From positions 558,001 through 622,000 of the forward strand of contig SIHP01000001.1 in assembly GCA_004762155.1 (NCBI GenBank): 64,000 bases of DNA, read 5' to 3'. Below are positions 7,150-16,367 of the stretch, in pieces. Every line of letters starts with the position of its first letter. Position 1 is the stretch's first letter. The translations under genes were made by a program, and so were the position numbers. Origin of the DNA: Flavobacteriaceae bacterium (GTDB taxonomy: Bacteria > Bacteroidota > Bacteroidia > Flavobacteriales > Flavobacteriaceae). Below the pieces are notes generated by a model that saw nothing but the letters and a program-made list of their open reading frames with translations, did not search any database and was not told where the DNA came from.

Positions 7150-8661
7150 ATGAAATATTCAAAATTAATAGTAATTCTTATTGTTTTAATTTCTTCATTT
7201 TCTTGTAGAAAAGACTTTACAACTATTGCCAGTTTTGGAGATTTAAAATTTTCTAAAGACACTGTTTTTTTAGATACAATATTCACTAATATAGGCTCTT
7301 CTACCTACAACTTAAAAGTATATAATAAAAGTAGTAAAGACATTACAATTCCTCAAATAGCATTAGAAAACGGATCTAACTCTAACTACAGACTAAACGT
7401 AGATGGGATACCTGGTAAATCATTTGAAGATATTGATATTCTTGCAAACGATAGTATTTTTGTTTTTGTTGAAACAACCATTGATTTTAGTGCAATTCCA
7501 AACCCTTTATATACAGACAAGATTTTATTTGACAACGGAAACAACCAACAAGATGTTGATCTTGTAACTTTAGTACAAGACGCTACTTTTATTTACCCTG
7601 GTAAAGATCCTATTTCTATGAAAATAGACAGTTTATCTTTAGACGGACAATCAACTACAATTAAAGGTCGTTTTTTAGAAGATAGTGAACTAACATTTAC
7701 CAATGAAAAACCTTATGTTATTTATGGTTATGCAGCCGTGGAAGCTAACAAAACATTAAATATTGAAGCTGGTTCCCAAATATATTTCCATGATAATTCT
7801 GGTTTAATAATTGACAATGAAGCTACATTAAAAGTAAACGGAACCTTAGCTAACAAAGTTACTTTTGAAGGAGACCGATTAGAAAATACTTTTGACAGAA
7901 CCTCTGGACAATGGGGTACTATTTGGATGAGAGCTGGAAGTAAAAACAATGAAATTAATCATGCTATTATTAAAAACAACGTAATTGGTATTTTAGTCGA
8001 CAGCATTTCAGGTACAGACCCAACGTTAAAGATTTTAAATACTGAAATATACAACAGCTCAAACTATGGAATCTTAGGAAGAGAAACCAATATTGAAGGT
8101 AATAACTTAGTTATAGGAAACGCAGGACAATGTTCTTTAGCAGGAACAATTGGAGGCTCATATAATTTCACACACTCAACGTTTGCTAATTACTGGAACA
8201 ATAGTATTAGATCCTTCCCTGCTGTTTTAATTAATAATTTCTTTATTTATGAAGATAATACTGGTCAAGAAATATTAGAGACTAGAGTTTTAAATGAGGT
8301 AAATTTCACTAATTGTATCATTGATGGTAATAATAATATAGATTTTTTAATTGACTATTTTGATGATGGCACAACACCAAACTATAACATTAGTGATTGT
8401 TTAATACAGTTTAATGACATAAATGAGCTATATACTGACTTTGCTATAATGGATTTTGAAGATACTTTGCATTATCAGAACATAATACTAAATGGAAACT
8501 TAGACTTTAAGAACTTCAACAATAGTGAGTTTATAATTGGTGAAAATAGTGATGCCATTAATAAAGCTAGTACGAGCGTATTTACACTAGATCTTTTAGG
8601 CATAGACAGAACTAATTCTCCAGATATTGGTGCATATCAACACATAAATATTGAAAATTAA
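7150..8661 (+). CDS. Beta-helix surface lipoprotein
   Basis: A 503-residue secreted lipoprotein with signal peptide and lipobox SFSC (Cys19). An Ig-like N-terminal part (about residues 25-130) is followed by a right-handed parallel beta-helix region rich in Asn and Ile, with repeats such as NEINHAIIKNNVIGILV and TLKILNTEIYNSSNYGIL. It ends in PDIGAYQ, the closing motif of a choice-of-anchor-Q type domain. Such proteins often bind or cleave polysaccharides, but no catalytic residues can be named here. It is translationally close to the cyclase gene upstream. Confidence 0.8.
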   Translation: MKYSKLIVILIVLISSFSCRKDFTTIASFGDLKFSKDTVFLDTIFTNIGSSTYNLKVYNKSSKDITIPQIALENGSNSNYRLNVDGIPGKSFEDIDILANDSIFVFVETTIDFSAIPNPLYTDKILFDNGNNQQDVDLVTLVQDATFIYPGKDPISMKIDSLSLDGQSTTIKGRFLEDSELTFTNEKPYVIYGYAAVEANKTLNIEAGSQIYFHDNSGLIIDNEATLKVNGTLANKVTFEGDRLENTFDRTSGQWGTIWMRAGSKNNEINHAIIKNNVIGILVDSISGTDPTLKILNTEIYNSSNYGILGRETNIEGNNLVIGNAGQCSLAGTIGGSYNFTHSTFANYWNNSIRSFPAVLINNFFIYEDNTGQEILETRVLNEVNFTNCIIDGNNNIDFLIDYFDDGTTPNYNISDCLIQFNDINELYTDFAIMDFEDTLHYQNIILNGNLDFKNFNNSEFIIGENSDAINKASTSVFTLDLLGIDRTNSPDIGAYQHINIEN

Positions 8662-8750
8662 AATAAAAAACAACCATTTACACAACAAAAAAAACCGTTT
8701 ACACAACAAAAAAAACGGCACACAATGCATTTCGTCGATAAAAAACTACC

Positions 8751-8881
8751 GTTCGTCGAAAAAAAAATGAAATTACAATACTTTATTCATACCTTTACAT
8801 CTAGATTTTTTCATTAAAGAAAAATTTAGTAGTTAGTTTGATTAAGAAAAACTATTTGTTCACCACGACAAATAGTTTTTT
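8751..8881 (+). repeat. Array unit A (diverged)
   Basis: The most diverged full copy. It keeps CGTCGA before an ATG, the shared TTTAGTAGTTAGTTTGA block (8826-8842), and the hairpin AAAAACTATTTGT (8848-8860) with ACAAATAGTTTTT (8869-8881). Compared with the other copies, one G-C pair of this hairpin is changed to A-T on both sides, which preserves pairing. The second hairpin of the later units is missing. The ATG opens only a 16-codon frame. Confidence 0.7.
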
Positions 8882-9200
8882 GTTTTTATAAGAGTTCAAG
8901 AACTTACAAAAACTAATCACACCTACAAAAGAACTAGCTATACACTTATAAAAACCAATTACCAATTTAGCTTTACCGTATACTTACACTTAGCTTTGTT
9001 TTCTCGAATAAAAAACAGAAAGTTTTAACCTCACTACAACTTCTTTAAACAATAAATAAATTCAGCAGTTAATTAATTTGCTCAAAGAAGCATTTATACT
9101 TACTACGAACAACTTTTACCAAACAAAAAAAAACAACCAAATACATATAAAAAACAACTACACACACCAATATAACACATTTAAACTTAACCTAACCGCT

Positions 9201-9414
9201 ACTCGTCGACAGATAAATGTTACTAAACGAATTAAACAATAACACATCAGACAAACTCCGTAATTTTACAGTAAGTTCTTTCATTAATAAATAAATTTAG
9301 TAGTTAGTTTGATTTATTAAAAGCTATTTGTTACCACAACAAATAGCTTTTTAAACTTAAAATTCCCCCAAAATTATATATACAAAAAGCACCTTTTAAA
9401 AAAGGTGCTTTTTT
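9201..9414 (+). repeat. Array unit B
   Basis: Contains the conserved stretch from CTCGTCGACAGATAAATG to TTTAGTAGTTAGTTTGA (9296-9312), hairpin 1 (9319-9332 with 9338-9351), a run of five Cs (9365-9369) and hairpin 2 with a T tail (9384-9397 with 9400-9414). A 25-codon frame (9217-9294) exists on the plus strand and a 30-codon frame on the minus strand. Both hairpins look like intrinsic terminators. Confidence 0.8.
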
Positions 9415-9529
9415 CATTTTAAACAAATTCTCAATACCAAAAAACCACCCACAACTATAAAACAACCAAATAAACCCAAAAAAGAACCACACAAACATAT
9501 ACATTACATTTAAACACCACTTAACTGCA

Positions 9530-9743
9530 ATTCATCGACAGATAAATGTTACTAAACGAATTAAACAATAACACATCAGACAAACTTCCTAATTTTACAG
9601 TAAGTTCTTTCATTAATAAATAAATTTAGTAGTTAGTTTGATTTATTAAAAGCTATTTGTTGCCACAACAAATAGCTTTTTAAACTTAAAATTCCCCCAA
9701 AATTATATATACAAAAAGCACCTTTTAAAAAAGGTGCTTTTTT
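9530..9743 (+). repeat. Array unit C
   Basis: Nearly identical to unit B from the ATG at 9546 through both hairpins (hairpin 1 at 9648-9680, hairpin 2 ending at 9743). Offset from B is 329 bp. Among the few differences in the short plus-strand frame is an Arg to Pro change. Confidence 0.8.
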
Positions 9744-9861
9744 CATTTTAATCAAATTCGAAATATCAAAAAAAAACCACTCACAACTATAAAAGATCCA
9801 AATACACCTAAAAAACAACCACACACACCTAAGCACTACATTTAAACACCACTTAACTGCA

Positions 9862-10074
9862 ATTCATCGACAGATAAATGTTACTAAACGAATTAAACAA
9901 CAACACATCAGACAATCTTCGTAATTTTACAGTAAGTTCTTTCATTAATAAATAAATTTAGTAGTTAGTTTGATTTATTAAAAGCTATTTGTTGCCACAA
10001 TAAATAGCTTTTTAAACTTAAAAAATCCCCCAAAATTATATATACAAGAAGCATCTTTTTTAAAGGTGCTTTCT
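9862..10074 (+). repeat. Array unit D
   Basis: Conserved copy with the ATG at 9878 and hairpin 1 at 9980-10012. In hairpin 1 a C is changed to T, which leaves a G-U pair. Hairpin 2 is altered on both arms (GAAGCATC and GGTGCTTTC) yet still pairs with one bulge. Offset from C is 332 bp. Confidence 0.8.
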
Positions 10075-10192
10075 CATTTTAATCAAATACGAAATATCAA
10101 AAAAAAACCACTCACAACTATAAAAGACCCAAATACATCTAAAAAACAACCACACACACCTAAGCACTACATTTAAACACCACTTAACTGCA

Positions 10193-10406
10193 ATTCATCG
10201 ACAGATAAATGTTACTAAACGAATTAAACAACAACACATCAGACAATCTTCGTAATTTTACAGTAAGTTCTTTCATTAATAAATAAATTTAGTAGTTAGT
10301 TTGATTTATTAAAAGCTATTTGTTGCCACAATAAATAGCTTTTTAAACTTAAAAAATCCCCCAAAATTATATATACAAGAAGCATCTTTTTTAAAGGTGC
10401 TTTTTC
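10193..10406 (+). repeat. Array unit E
   Basis: Almost a duplicate of unit D, including the spacer before it, with the ATG at 10209 and hairpin 1 at 10311-10343. Offset from D is 331 bp. The D-E likeness in the spacers shows a recent duplication. Confidence 0.8.
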
Positions 10407-10725
10407 ATTTAAAATAAACTAATACTTTATCTCTTCCTCTCAAACAATAACTTTCTCCAATACTAAACTTCATTACATTCCTCCCTAAATACAAGCATAA
10501 AAAAACTTAATCTATAAACAAATACAACTAGTTAAGGCAAAACAAATAAATCCTCCTTGATTTTATAGTAAATTCATAAATATTAAAAAAATGTAAAAAA
10601 CTTATTTGTCCTTACAAATAGAACATCTCTAATTACACACACATTAAGCATCTACCTAAACAAACCACACATACATTAAAAAAAACAACACACACATACA
10701 AGCAAACCAACAACAACCATTAACA

Positions 10726-10875
10726 ATTCACCGATAGATAAATGTAATTGAACGAATTAAGCAATTACACATGAGACAATCTTCGTAATTTTACAATAAG
10801 TTCTTTCATAAATAAATAGATTTAGTAGTTAGTTTGATTTATTAAAAGCTATTTGTTCCACAACAAATAGCTTTT
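10726..10875 (+). repeat. Array unit F
   Basis: Aligned to unit B without gaps from the ATG (10742) to hairpin 1 (10844-10857 with 10862-10875), but the codon after the ATG is TAA and a further stop follows. The minus-strand frame is also stopped, at codon 15. The TTTAGTAGTTAGTTTGA block (10821-10837) and hairpin 1 are intact, so the RNA-like features outlast the short reading frames. Confidence 0.75.
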
Positions 10876-10954
10876 AAATAAAACACAAACTCCTAAACAA
10901 CATAAGAAAAAATATCCCTATAAATAAATATACGTTTTTTAGAAACAAGCCAAC

Positions 10955-10992
10955 AAAAAAGCTATTTGTACTTAAATACAAATAGCTTTTTT
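10955..10992. terminator. Bidirectional terminator at the array's right end
   Basis: A perfect 16-bp stem (10955-10970 with 10977-10992) with A and T runs on its two sides, placed 21 bases after the stop of the amidohydrolase gene on the minus strand. Its stem shares AAAGCTATTTGT with hairpin 1 of the array, so it may be a terminator derived from the same family. Confidence 0.85.
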
Positions 10993-11013
10993 TATTTTAT
11001 AAGAGCAACTTTT

Positions 11014-12294
11014 TTATTGCTTATAAATCATTCCATCTTTCATCACGAAAACAACATTCTCCATTGTTTCAATTTTATCTATAGGGTTTTCTGATACCGC
11101 AATTATATCTGCATAAAAACCTTTTTTAATTTGCCCTATCTCGTCTTCTTTCTTTAATATTTTAGCCGCTGTAATTGTAGCTGATTGAATCGTTTCCATA
11201 GCTGGCATACCAACCTCAACCATGTAACCAAATTCCTTACCGTTGTACCCATGTTCAAAAACACCAGCATCTGTTCCAAATACAATACCTACCCCTTTTT
11301 TATATGCTCTTCCAAAAGTTCCTTGAATTTGTGGACCAACAGCTAAAGCTTTGGGAACAACAATATCAGGATAAAAACCTTTAACCTTAGCCTTTTCTTC
11401 AACTTCTTTTCCAGCTGTAATAGTAGGTACTAAATAAACATTATACTTTTTCATCAACTCCATAGTTTCATCACTCATATAAGTTCCATGCTCTATAGTT
11501 TTAACACCCCCTAAAATAGCACGCTGCATACCTTCGTCTCCATGTGCATGTGCAGCAACATGCATTCCATAATCATTTGCTGTATTACAAATTTCTTTTA
11601 TTTCTTCAACTGTAAACTGAGGATTATCTCCACTTTTAGCAACACTTAAAACACCACCTGTAGCTGTTATCTTAATACAATCCGCTCCATTTTTATAGCG
11701 ATATCTGACAGCTTTTTTAGCATCTTCAATACTATTTACAACTCCTTCTTTTGGTCCAGGATCACCTATTAATTTTCTACTACTTCCATTTGTAGGATCT
11801 GCATGACCTCCAGTTGTAGCTAACGCTTTACCTGCTGTAAAAACTCTTGGACCTGGTATTTTACCCGCTTCAATTGCTTTTGCAATAGAAATATTAACTC
11901 CAGTACCTCCTAAATCTCTAACGGTTGTAAATCCGCTTGAAAGTGTTGCTTTGGCGAAACCTACAGCATTAAAAGCAATATCAGATTCATTTAATATGTA
12001 TTTATTCAATCTGGTTTTTTTATCAAACTCCAGCTCTATATGAACATGCATATCTATAAGCCCCGGCATTACAACCTTATCTTTTAGATCTATTGTAGCA
12101 TCTTCTTTTTTTACTGAAGGCTTATAACCTTCAATAACATCAAAAATTTTATTATCGCGAACAACAACTGTTTGCTTTGACTTTACAATTCCTTTTTTGG
12201 TATCAATCAACTTACCACATAAAAGATATGTGTCTTGAGCAAATGAATTTGTTATTATTAATAATAAAAAAACTAAAATGTGTATTCTTTTCAT
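11014..12294 (-). CDS. Secreted metal-dependent amidohydrolase
   Basis: A 426-residue amidohydrolase (imidazolonepropionase/prolidase-like group) with an N-terminal signal peptide ending near SFAQ (about residue 19). The metal-site motifs are present: DMHVH (about residues 81-85), ATGGVLS preceded by the bridging lysine in CIKI, AAHAHGDEG, IEHGTYM and GTDAG. Relatives hydrolyse N-acyl or Xaa-Pro peptide bonds in the periplasm; the actual substrate is not evident. It stands alone and ends at a strong terminator. Confidence 0.88.
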   Translation of the reverse strand: MKRIHILVFLLLIITNSFAQDTYLLCGKLIDTKKGIVKSKQTVVVRDNKIFDVIEGYKPSVKKEDATIDLKDKVVMPGLIDMHVHIELEFDKKTRLNKYILNESDIAFNAVGFAKATLSSGFTTVRDLGGTGVNISIAKAIEAGKIPGPRVFTAGKALATTGGHADPTNGSSRKLIGDPGPKEGVVNSIEDAKKAVRYRYKNGADCIKITATGGVLSVAKSGDNPQFTVEEIKEICNTANDYGMHVAAHAHGDEGMQRAILGGVKTIEHGTYMSDETMELMKKYNVYLVPTITAGKEVEEKAKVKGFYPDIVVPKALAVGPQIQGTFGRAYKKGVGIVFGTDAGVFEHGYNGKEFGYMVEVGMPAMETIQSATITAAKILKKEDEIGQIKKGFYADIIAVSENPIDKIETMENVVFVMKDGMIYKQ

Positions 12295-12400
12295 TTTTAT
12301 AAATTTAGTCCTATAAAAATATAGTTTTTAAGTTAACTCTCGTTACTTGTAAAACATAAAATAAAATCGCATTTTTGAACATTAATTAATCTACAACAAA

Positions 12401-13363
12401 ATGGAAGTTATTTCTGGCTTAAAATCTGAAAAAAAACGCTTTAATTATTTTGGTAAAGGAACTGAATTTGCAATCATTTACTTTAAGAACTTAATATTAA
12501 CTATTATTACTTTAGGTTTCTATTACCCTTGGTCTAAAGTTGAACAACTCAAATATCATTATAAAGCAACAGCATTAGACGAATCTCGTTTTACTTTTCA
12601 TGGAACTGGTAAAGAAACTTTTAAAGGTTTTCTAAAAATATACATTATTGTAATTTTATTGTACAGTTTTTTATTTTACGGAGCACAAACTGGAAACAAA
12701 ACAATAACAGCTGTTTTTATTGGAGTTTTTTATTTATTATTTATATTGATTTTACCTTTTGCTATTCATGGAACAGCACGATACAGAGCCTCTAAAAGTT
12801 CATGGAAAGGAATTCATTTTAAATATTTAGGAGACAGAATGGAACTTTTTTGGAAATTTATAATTGGTTTTATCTTAACCGTTTTTACTTTAGGAATTTA
12901 TAGCGCTTGGTTTTCTATTGATATTAGAAAATACATTTTTAGCCATTTACGTTTCGGTAATTTATCCTTCAATTTTAAAGGAACTGGGGAATCGTTATTT
13001 TGGATTAACTTAAAGTTTATTCTTTTATTTATTCCAACTCTTGGTATTTATTCTTTTTGGTATTATAAAAAACTACTAAGTTTTTATGCTGAAAATACTG
13101 AAATCACACAAAATGGAAAAAAAATAAACTTTAATTTTAATGTTGAAGTTGGAGATGTTTTTGAACTTATTTTAATAAACATTTTATTAATCATATTTAC
13201 TTTAGGAATTGGTTATCCTTTTGCAAAAATCCGTACTTTAAAATTCATGTTTCGCTTTTTAGAAATAGAAGAAGGTTTAAATACCGAAATCATACAAAGA
13301 GTTTCTTATGAAGATGAAATAAATGACAATTCTCTTGATATTTTAGATATTGACTTAGTTTAA
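12401..13363 (+). CDS. DUF898/YjgN-like membrane protein
   Basis: A 320-residue multi-pass membrane protein of the YjgN family (DUF898). Four internal repeats, each a hydrophobic segment followed by a TLGhY-aromatic-hW-like turn and a basic stretch, are visible: TLGFYYPWSKVEQLKYH, TLGIYSAWFSIDIRKY, TLGIYSFWYYKKLLSFY and TLGIGYPFAKIRTLKF. The function of the family is not known. The C-terminal tail after about residue 285 is acidic and soluble. It is transcribed with, or just before, the SDR gene. Confidence 0.8.
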   Translation: MEVISGLKSEKKRFNYFGKGTEFAIIYFKNLILTIITLGFYYPWSKVEQLKYHYKATALDESRFTFHGTGKETFKGFLKIYIIVILLYSFLFYGAQTGNKTITAVFIGVFYLLFILILPFAIHGTARYRASKSSWKGIHFKYLGDRMELFWKFIIGFILTVFTLGIYSAWFSIDIRKYIFSHLRFGNLSFNFKGTGESLFWINLKFILLFIPTLGIYSFWYYKKLLSFYAENTEITQNGKKINFNFNVEVGDVFELILINILLIIFTLGIGYPFAKIRTLKFMFRFLEIEEGLNTEIIQRVSYEDEINDNSLDILDIDLV

Positions 13364-13434
13364 TATTATTTTACAAAGACGTAATTCATTAAAAAAAGCT
13401 ATTCAATAAACTTTTTATAGTACAACAATAAACA

Positions 13435-14118
13435 ATGAGTAAAAATATAGTAATTACTGGCACAAGCCGTGGAATTGGTTTTGAATTAGCTCAGCAATTT
13501 GCAGAAGCCGGACATAATGTATTGGCTTTATCAAGAAACACAAAACCTTTAGATAAAATAAACCACAAAAACATTACTACTTTATCAGTAGACTTAGCTA
13601 TTGAAGATGATATTAAAAAAGCGGTTACTTTTATTGATAAAAACTGGAAAAAAGTAGCTATTTTAATCAACAATGCAGGAAAACTAATTAACAAACCTTT
13701 TACAGAGTTAACTTCTAATGACTTTTTAGAAGTTTACAAAGTAAATGTTTTTGCTGTAGCTGAATTAACAAAACAAATGATTCCCTTTTTAACAAAAGGA
13801 AGTCATGTTGTTACCATAAGTAGTATGGGAGGAATTCAAGGAAGCATGAAATTCCCTGGTTTAGCAGCATATAGTTCTGCCAAAGGAGCTGTAATTACCT
13901 TATCAGAATTACTTGCAGAAGAATACAAAGAACAACAAATTGCTTTTAACGTTTTAGCTATTGGCGCTGTACAAACAGAAATGTTAGAAGAAGCTTTCCC
14001 TGGCTATATTGCACCTCTTAAAGCTGAAGAAATGGCAAATTATATTTTTGATTTTTCACTTACTGGCAATAAATATTACAACGGAAAAGTTTTACAAGTA
14101 TCTAGCTCAACTCCTTAA
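13435..14118 (+). CDS. Short-chain dehydrogenase/reductase
   Basis: A 227-residue SDR-fold oxidoreductase. Cofactor motif TGTSRGIGFEL (about residues 8-18), NNAG (about 79-82), catalytic Ser in TISSMGG and the YSSAK pair (Tyr and Lys, about residues 145-149) are all present. The substrate is unknown. The stop codon overlaps the start of the next gene by one base (TAATG), so the two are translationally coupled. Confidence 0.9.
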   Translation: MSKNIVITGTSRGIGFELAQQFAEAGHNVLALSRNTKPLDKINHKNITTLSVDLAIEDDIKKAVTFIDKNWKKVAILINNAGKLINKPFTELTSNDFLEVYKVNVFAVAELTKQMIPFLTKGSHVVTISSMGGIQGSMKFPGLAAYSSAKGAVITLSELLAEEYKEQQIAFNVLAIGAVQTEMLEEAFPGYIAPLKAEEMANYIFDFSLTGNKYYNGKVLQVSSSTP

Positions 14119-14708
14119 TGCAAGAAATTTTACAAAAATATATTGCAGAAAAAGCTATTCCGTTAGTTGAGTTTTTAATCAACAAACATAAAATCAACTT
14201 AAAAATTGTTGGTCAAAGACAAACAAAACATGGAGATTTTAGAACTTTTGCAAACGGAAGAACACAAATAACGGTAAACAACAACTTAAATAAACATCAG
14301 TTTTTACTAACCCTAATTCATGAAATAGCGCATCATGTTACACATATAAAATTTGGCCGCGTGCAACCACATGGTAAAGAATGGAAAACTGTTTTTCAAC
14401 ATTTAATGTTACCTTTTTTACAGCCAGATATTTATCCTAAAAACATACTACCCTATCTTGCTCATTATTTAAGAAACCCAAAAGCAAGTACAGATTCTGA
14501 TGTTAACTTATCTTTAGCTTTACGTGGCGGAGTTGCAGAAACAGGTAAAATATTTATTTTTGAAGTTCCAAATGGAAGTGTTTTTCAATTTAAAAACATT
14601 TTATACAAACGCGGAGTTAAAAGAAGAACACGCTACGAATGCTTAAACTTATCCAATAAAAAAGTGTATCTTTTTAATCAAAATGCAGAAGTTATACTAA
14701 CAGAATAA
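14118..14708 (+). CDS. SprT-like zinc metalloprotease-fold protein
   Basis: A 196-residue protein with an HExxH zinc motif in LIHEIAHHVTH (about residues 69-79) and the downstream GKEW of the SprT-like domain. Family members include DNA-protein crosslink proteases such as SPRTN, but bacterial forms have no settled role. The C-terminal zinc-ribbon cysteines found in some SprT proteins are not present here (only one Cys, near the end). It is coupled to the SDR gene upstream and lies 11 bases before the GMPP gene. Confidence 0.85.
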   Translation: MQEILQKYIAEKAIPLVEFLINKHKINLKIVGQRQTKHGDFRTFANGRTQITVNNNLNKHQFLLTLIHEIAHHVTHIKFGRVQPHGKEWKTVFQHLMLPFLQPDIYPKNILPYLAHYLRNPKASTDSDVNLSLALRGGVAETGKIFIFEVPNGSVFQFKNILYKRGVKRRTRYECLNLSNKKVYLFNQNAEVILTE

Positions 14709-14719
14709 AAGAATATATT

Positions 14720-15793
14720 ATGAACAAGAATTATTACGCAGTTATTATGGCTGGTGGTGTTGGATCAAGATTTTGGCCAATGAGCACTCAAGAGTTTCCT
14801 AAACAATTTCATGACATGCTTGGTGTTGGAGAAACGTTAATCCAAAGAACTTTTGGCCGAATTAACGAATTAGTACCAGAATCAAACATTTTAATTGCAA
14901 CAAATGCCAGGTATGAGCAACTTGTTTTTGAACAATTACCAAAAGCAACATCTGAGCAATTACTATTAGAACCAGCAATGCGTAATACTGCACCTTGTAT
15001 TTTATATGCTGCTTTAAAAATTTACAATCAAAATCCAGATGCTGTAATGTTAGTTGCTCCGTCTGATCATTGGATTGATAATGAAGCCGAGTTTATACGA
15101 AATATAGAAACATCGTTTAAAGCTTCTTCTGAAAGTGATATTTTAATGACTTTAGGTATCCAACCAGACCATCCAAATACTGGTTATGGTTATATTCAGT
15201 TTGAAGAAAATGAGACAGAAATTAAAAAAGTTAAGAACTTTACAGAAAAACCAAACGAAGAAAAAGCAAAAGATTTTTTAGCTAGTGGAGATTATCTTTG
15301 GAATGCAGGGATTTTTGTTTGGTCTGCAAAAAGCATTATCAATGCTTTTAAAAATTTCTTACCAGAAATGGTTACTACTTTAGATAGTGATACTATTTAT
15401 AACACGAACTCTGAAAAAGAGTTTATAAACACTAATTATGAGAAATGTGAAAACATTTCTATTGATTTTGGAATCATGGAACGCGCTAAAAACGTACATG
15501 TTTTACCTGTTGATTTTGGTTGGAATGATTTAGGAACTTGGGGTTCTTTATACAATAAACTAGACAAAGACAGTAAAGAAAATGCAATTGTTGGTGCTGA
15601 TACTGTTTTTAGAGATGCTAATGGAAACATGATTAAAACACAAGATGGTAAAAAAGTAATCATCCAAGGTTTACAAGATTTTATTGTAGTTGAAAAAGAA
15701 GGTGTTTTATTAATTTGTCCAAGAAAAGACGATCAAGATATTAAACAAATAATGAAAGATGCCAAAGAGAATTTTGGCGAAGAATATGTGTAA
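14720..15793 (+). CDS. manC: Mannose-1-phosphate guanylyltransferase
   Basis: A 357-residue enzyme that makes GDP-mannose from mannose-1-phosphate and GTP for surface glycans. The nucleotide-binding signature MAGGVGSRFWPMS (about residues 10-22) and the FTEKP motif (about 174-178) are present. The length fits the short form without the C-terminal phosphomannose isomerase domain. It ends the operon that begins with the SDR gene and is closed by the terminator at 15800-15826. Confidence 0.93.
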   Translation: MNKNYYAVIMAGGVGSRFWPMSTQEFPKQFHDMLGVGETLIQRTFGRINELVPESNILIATNARYEQLVFEQLPKATSEQLLLEPAMRNTAPCILYAALKIYNQNPDAVMLVAPSDHWIDNEAEFIRNIETSFKASSESDILMTLGIQPDHPNTGYGYIQFEENETEIKKVKNFTEKPNEEKAKDFLASGDYLWNAGIFVWSAKSIINAFKNFLPEMVTTLDSDTIYNTNSEKEFINTNYEKCENISIDFGIMERAKNVHVLPVDFGWNDLGTWGSLYNKLDKDSKENAIVGADTVFRDANGNMIKTQDGKKVIIQGLQDFIVVEKEGVLLICPRKDDQDIKQIMKDAKENFGEEYV

Positions 15794-15799
15794 AAACAA

Positions 15800-15826
15800 A
15801 AAAGCGCTGATAAAATCAGCGCTTTT
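15800..15826. terminator. Bidirectional terminator
   Basis: AAAAGCGCTGAT pairs with ATCAGCGCTTTT around an AAA loop, with T runs on both strands. It separates the convergent GMPP gene and thioredoxin gene. Confidence 0.92.
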
Positions 15827-15829
15827 TTA

Positions 15830-16303
15830 TTACTTTTTATAATCATTTACCATTTTTTCAAAAAACGGATAATAATAAGATGATAAATAAGCGCCTTCTT
15901 TTTTCCCTAATAACTTTCCTTTTTCGTCAATGACCAATACTGTAGGAAATGATGATTGTTTGTATTTTTTACTTAGTTGTTTATTTACTGTTATTGTTTC
16001 TAAAGAAACTAAATCTCCATTTCTAGGAAAATCTGCAGTATATAATACTAAGTTTTTATCAGAAAAATCAGCAAACTTTTTAGTGTGAAATAATTTTTTA
16101 TCCAACTGTATACATGGCCCACACCAATCTGAACCTGTAAAATATATTAATATTGGTTTATGTTCTGTTTTTGCTTTTAAAACTGCATCTTCAAAAGAAC
16201 TTTGCCAATTCACATGTATTTCAGTAGCTACAGTTGATGTTGTAGCATCTTGAGCTGTTGCACAAAACACACTCAAAAACATTATAAGAACTATTTTTTT
16301 CAT
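15830..16303 (-). CDS. Periplasmic thioredoxin-family protein
   Basis: A 157-residue secreted thioredoxin-fold protein. A signal peptide (about residues 1-18) precedes the domain, and the active site is WCGPC (about 56-60) in GSDWCGPCIQLDKKLF. This resembles the DsbD-C/thioredoxin_7 type that reduces or senses periplasmic disulfides. It is a single gene with its terminator shared with the convergent manC. Confidence 0.88.
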   Translation of the reverse strand: MKKIVLIMFLSVFCATAQDATTSTVATEIHVNWQSSFEDAVLKAKTEHKPILIYFTGSDWCGPCIQLDKKLFHTKKFADFSDKNLVLYTADFPRNGDLVSLETITVNKQLSKKYKQSSFPTVLVIDEKGKLLGKKEGAYLSSYYYPFFEKMVNDYKK

Positions 16304-16367
16304 CTTGTAATTTATTTTCTATCTAAAACCTCTTGTTTCTGAGCAAAAACAATGCCAATATAAGAAA

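Larger units (their letters stand above)
8662..11013. other. 2.3-kb gene-free region with a tandem repeat array
   Basis: No credible protein gene of normal size is present on either strand. The region is built from at least six related units plus two worn remnants (about 9041-9080 and 10551-10622). The four middle units repeat every 329-332 bp. A-rich spacers of about 110-120 bp separate the conserved cores. A 19-base direct repeat with ACACAACAAAAAAAA lies at the left end (8674-8713). Details are in the unit entries. Confidence 0.85.

Noticed and set aside
9633..9836. 67-codon minus-strand frame in the array
   Set aside because: It runs through two terminator-like hairpins and the A-rich spacer and is not present in the other units.
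8751..10875. CRISPR array or integron cassette array
   Set aside because: Units are about 330 bp with long conserved cores, not 25-40-bp repeats with unique spacers, and no attC-like ends or integrase are present.
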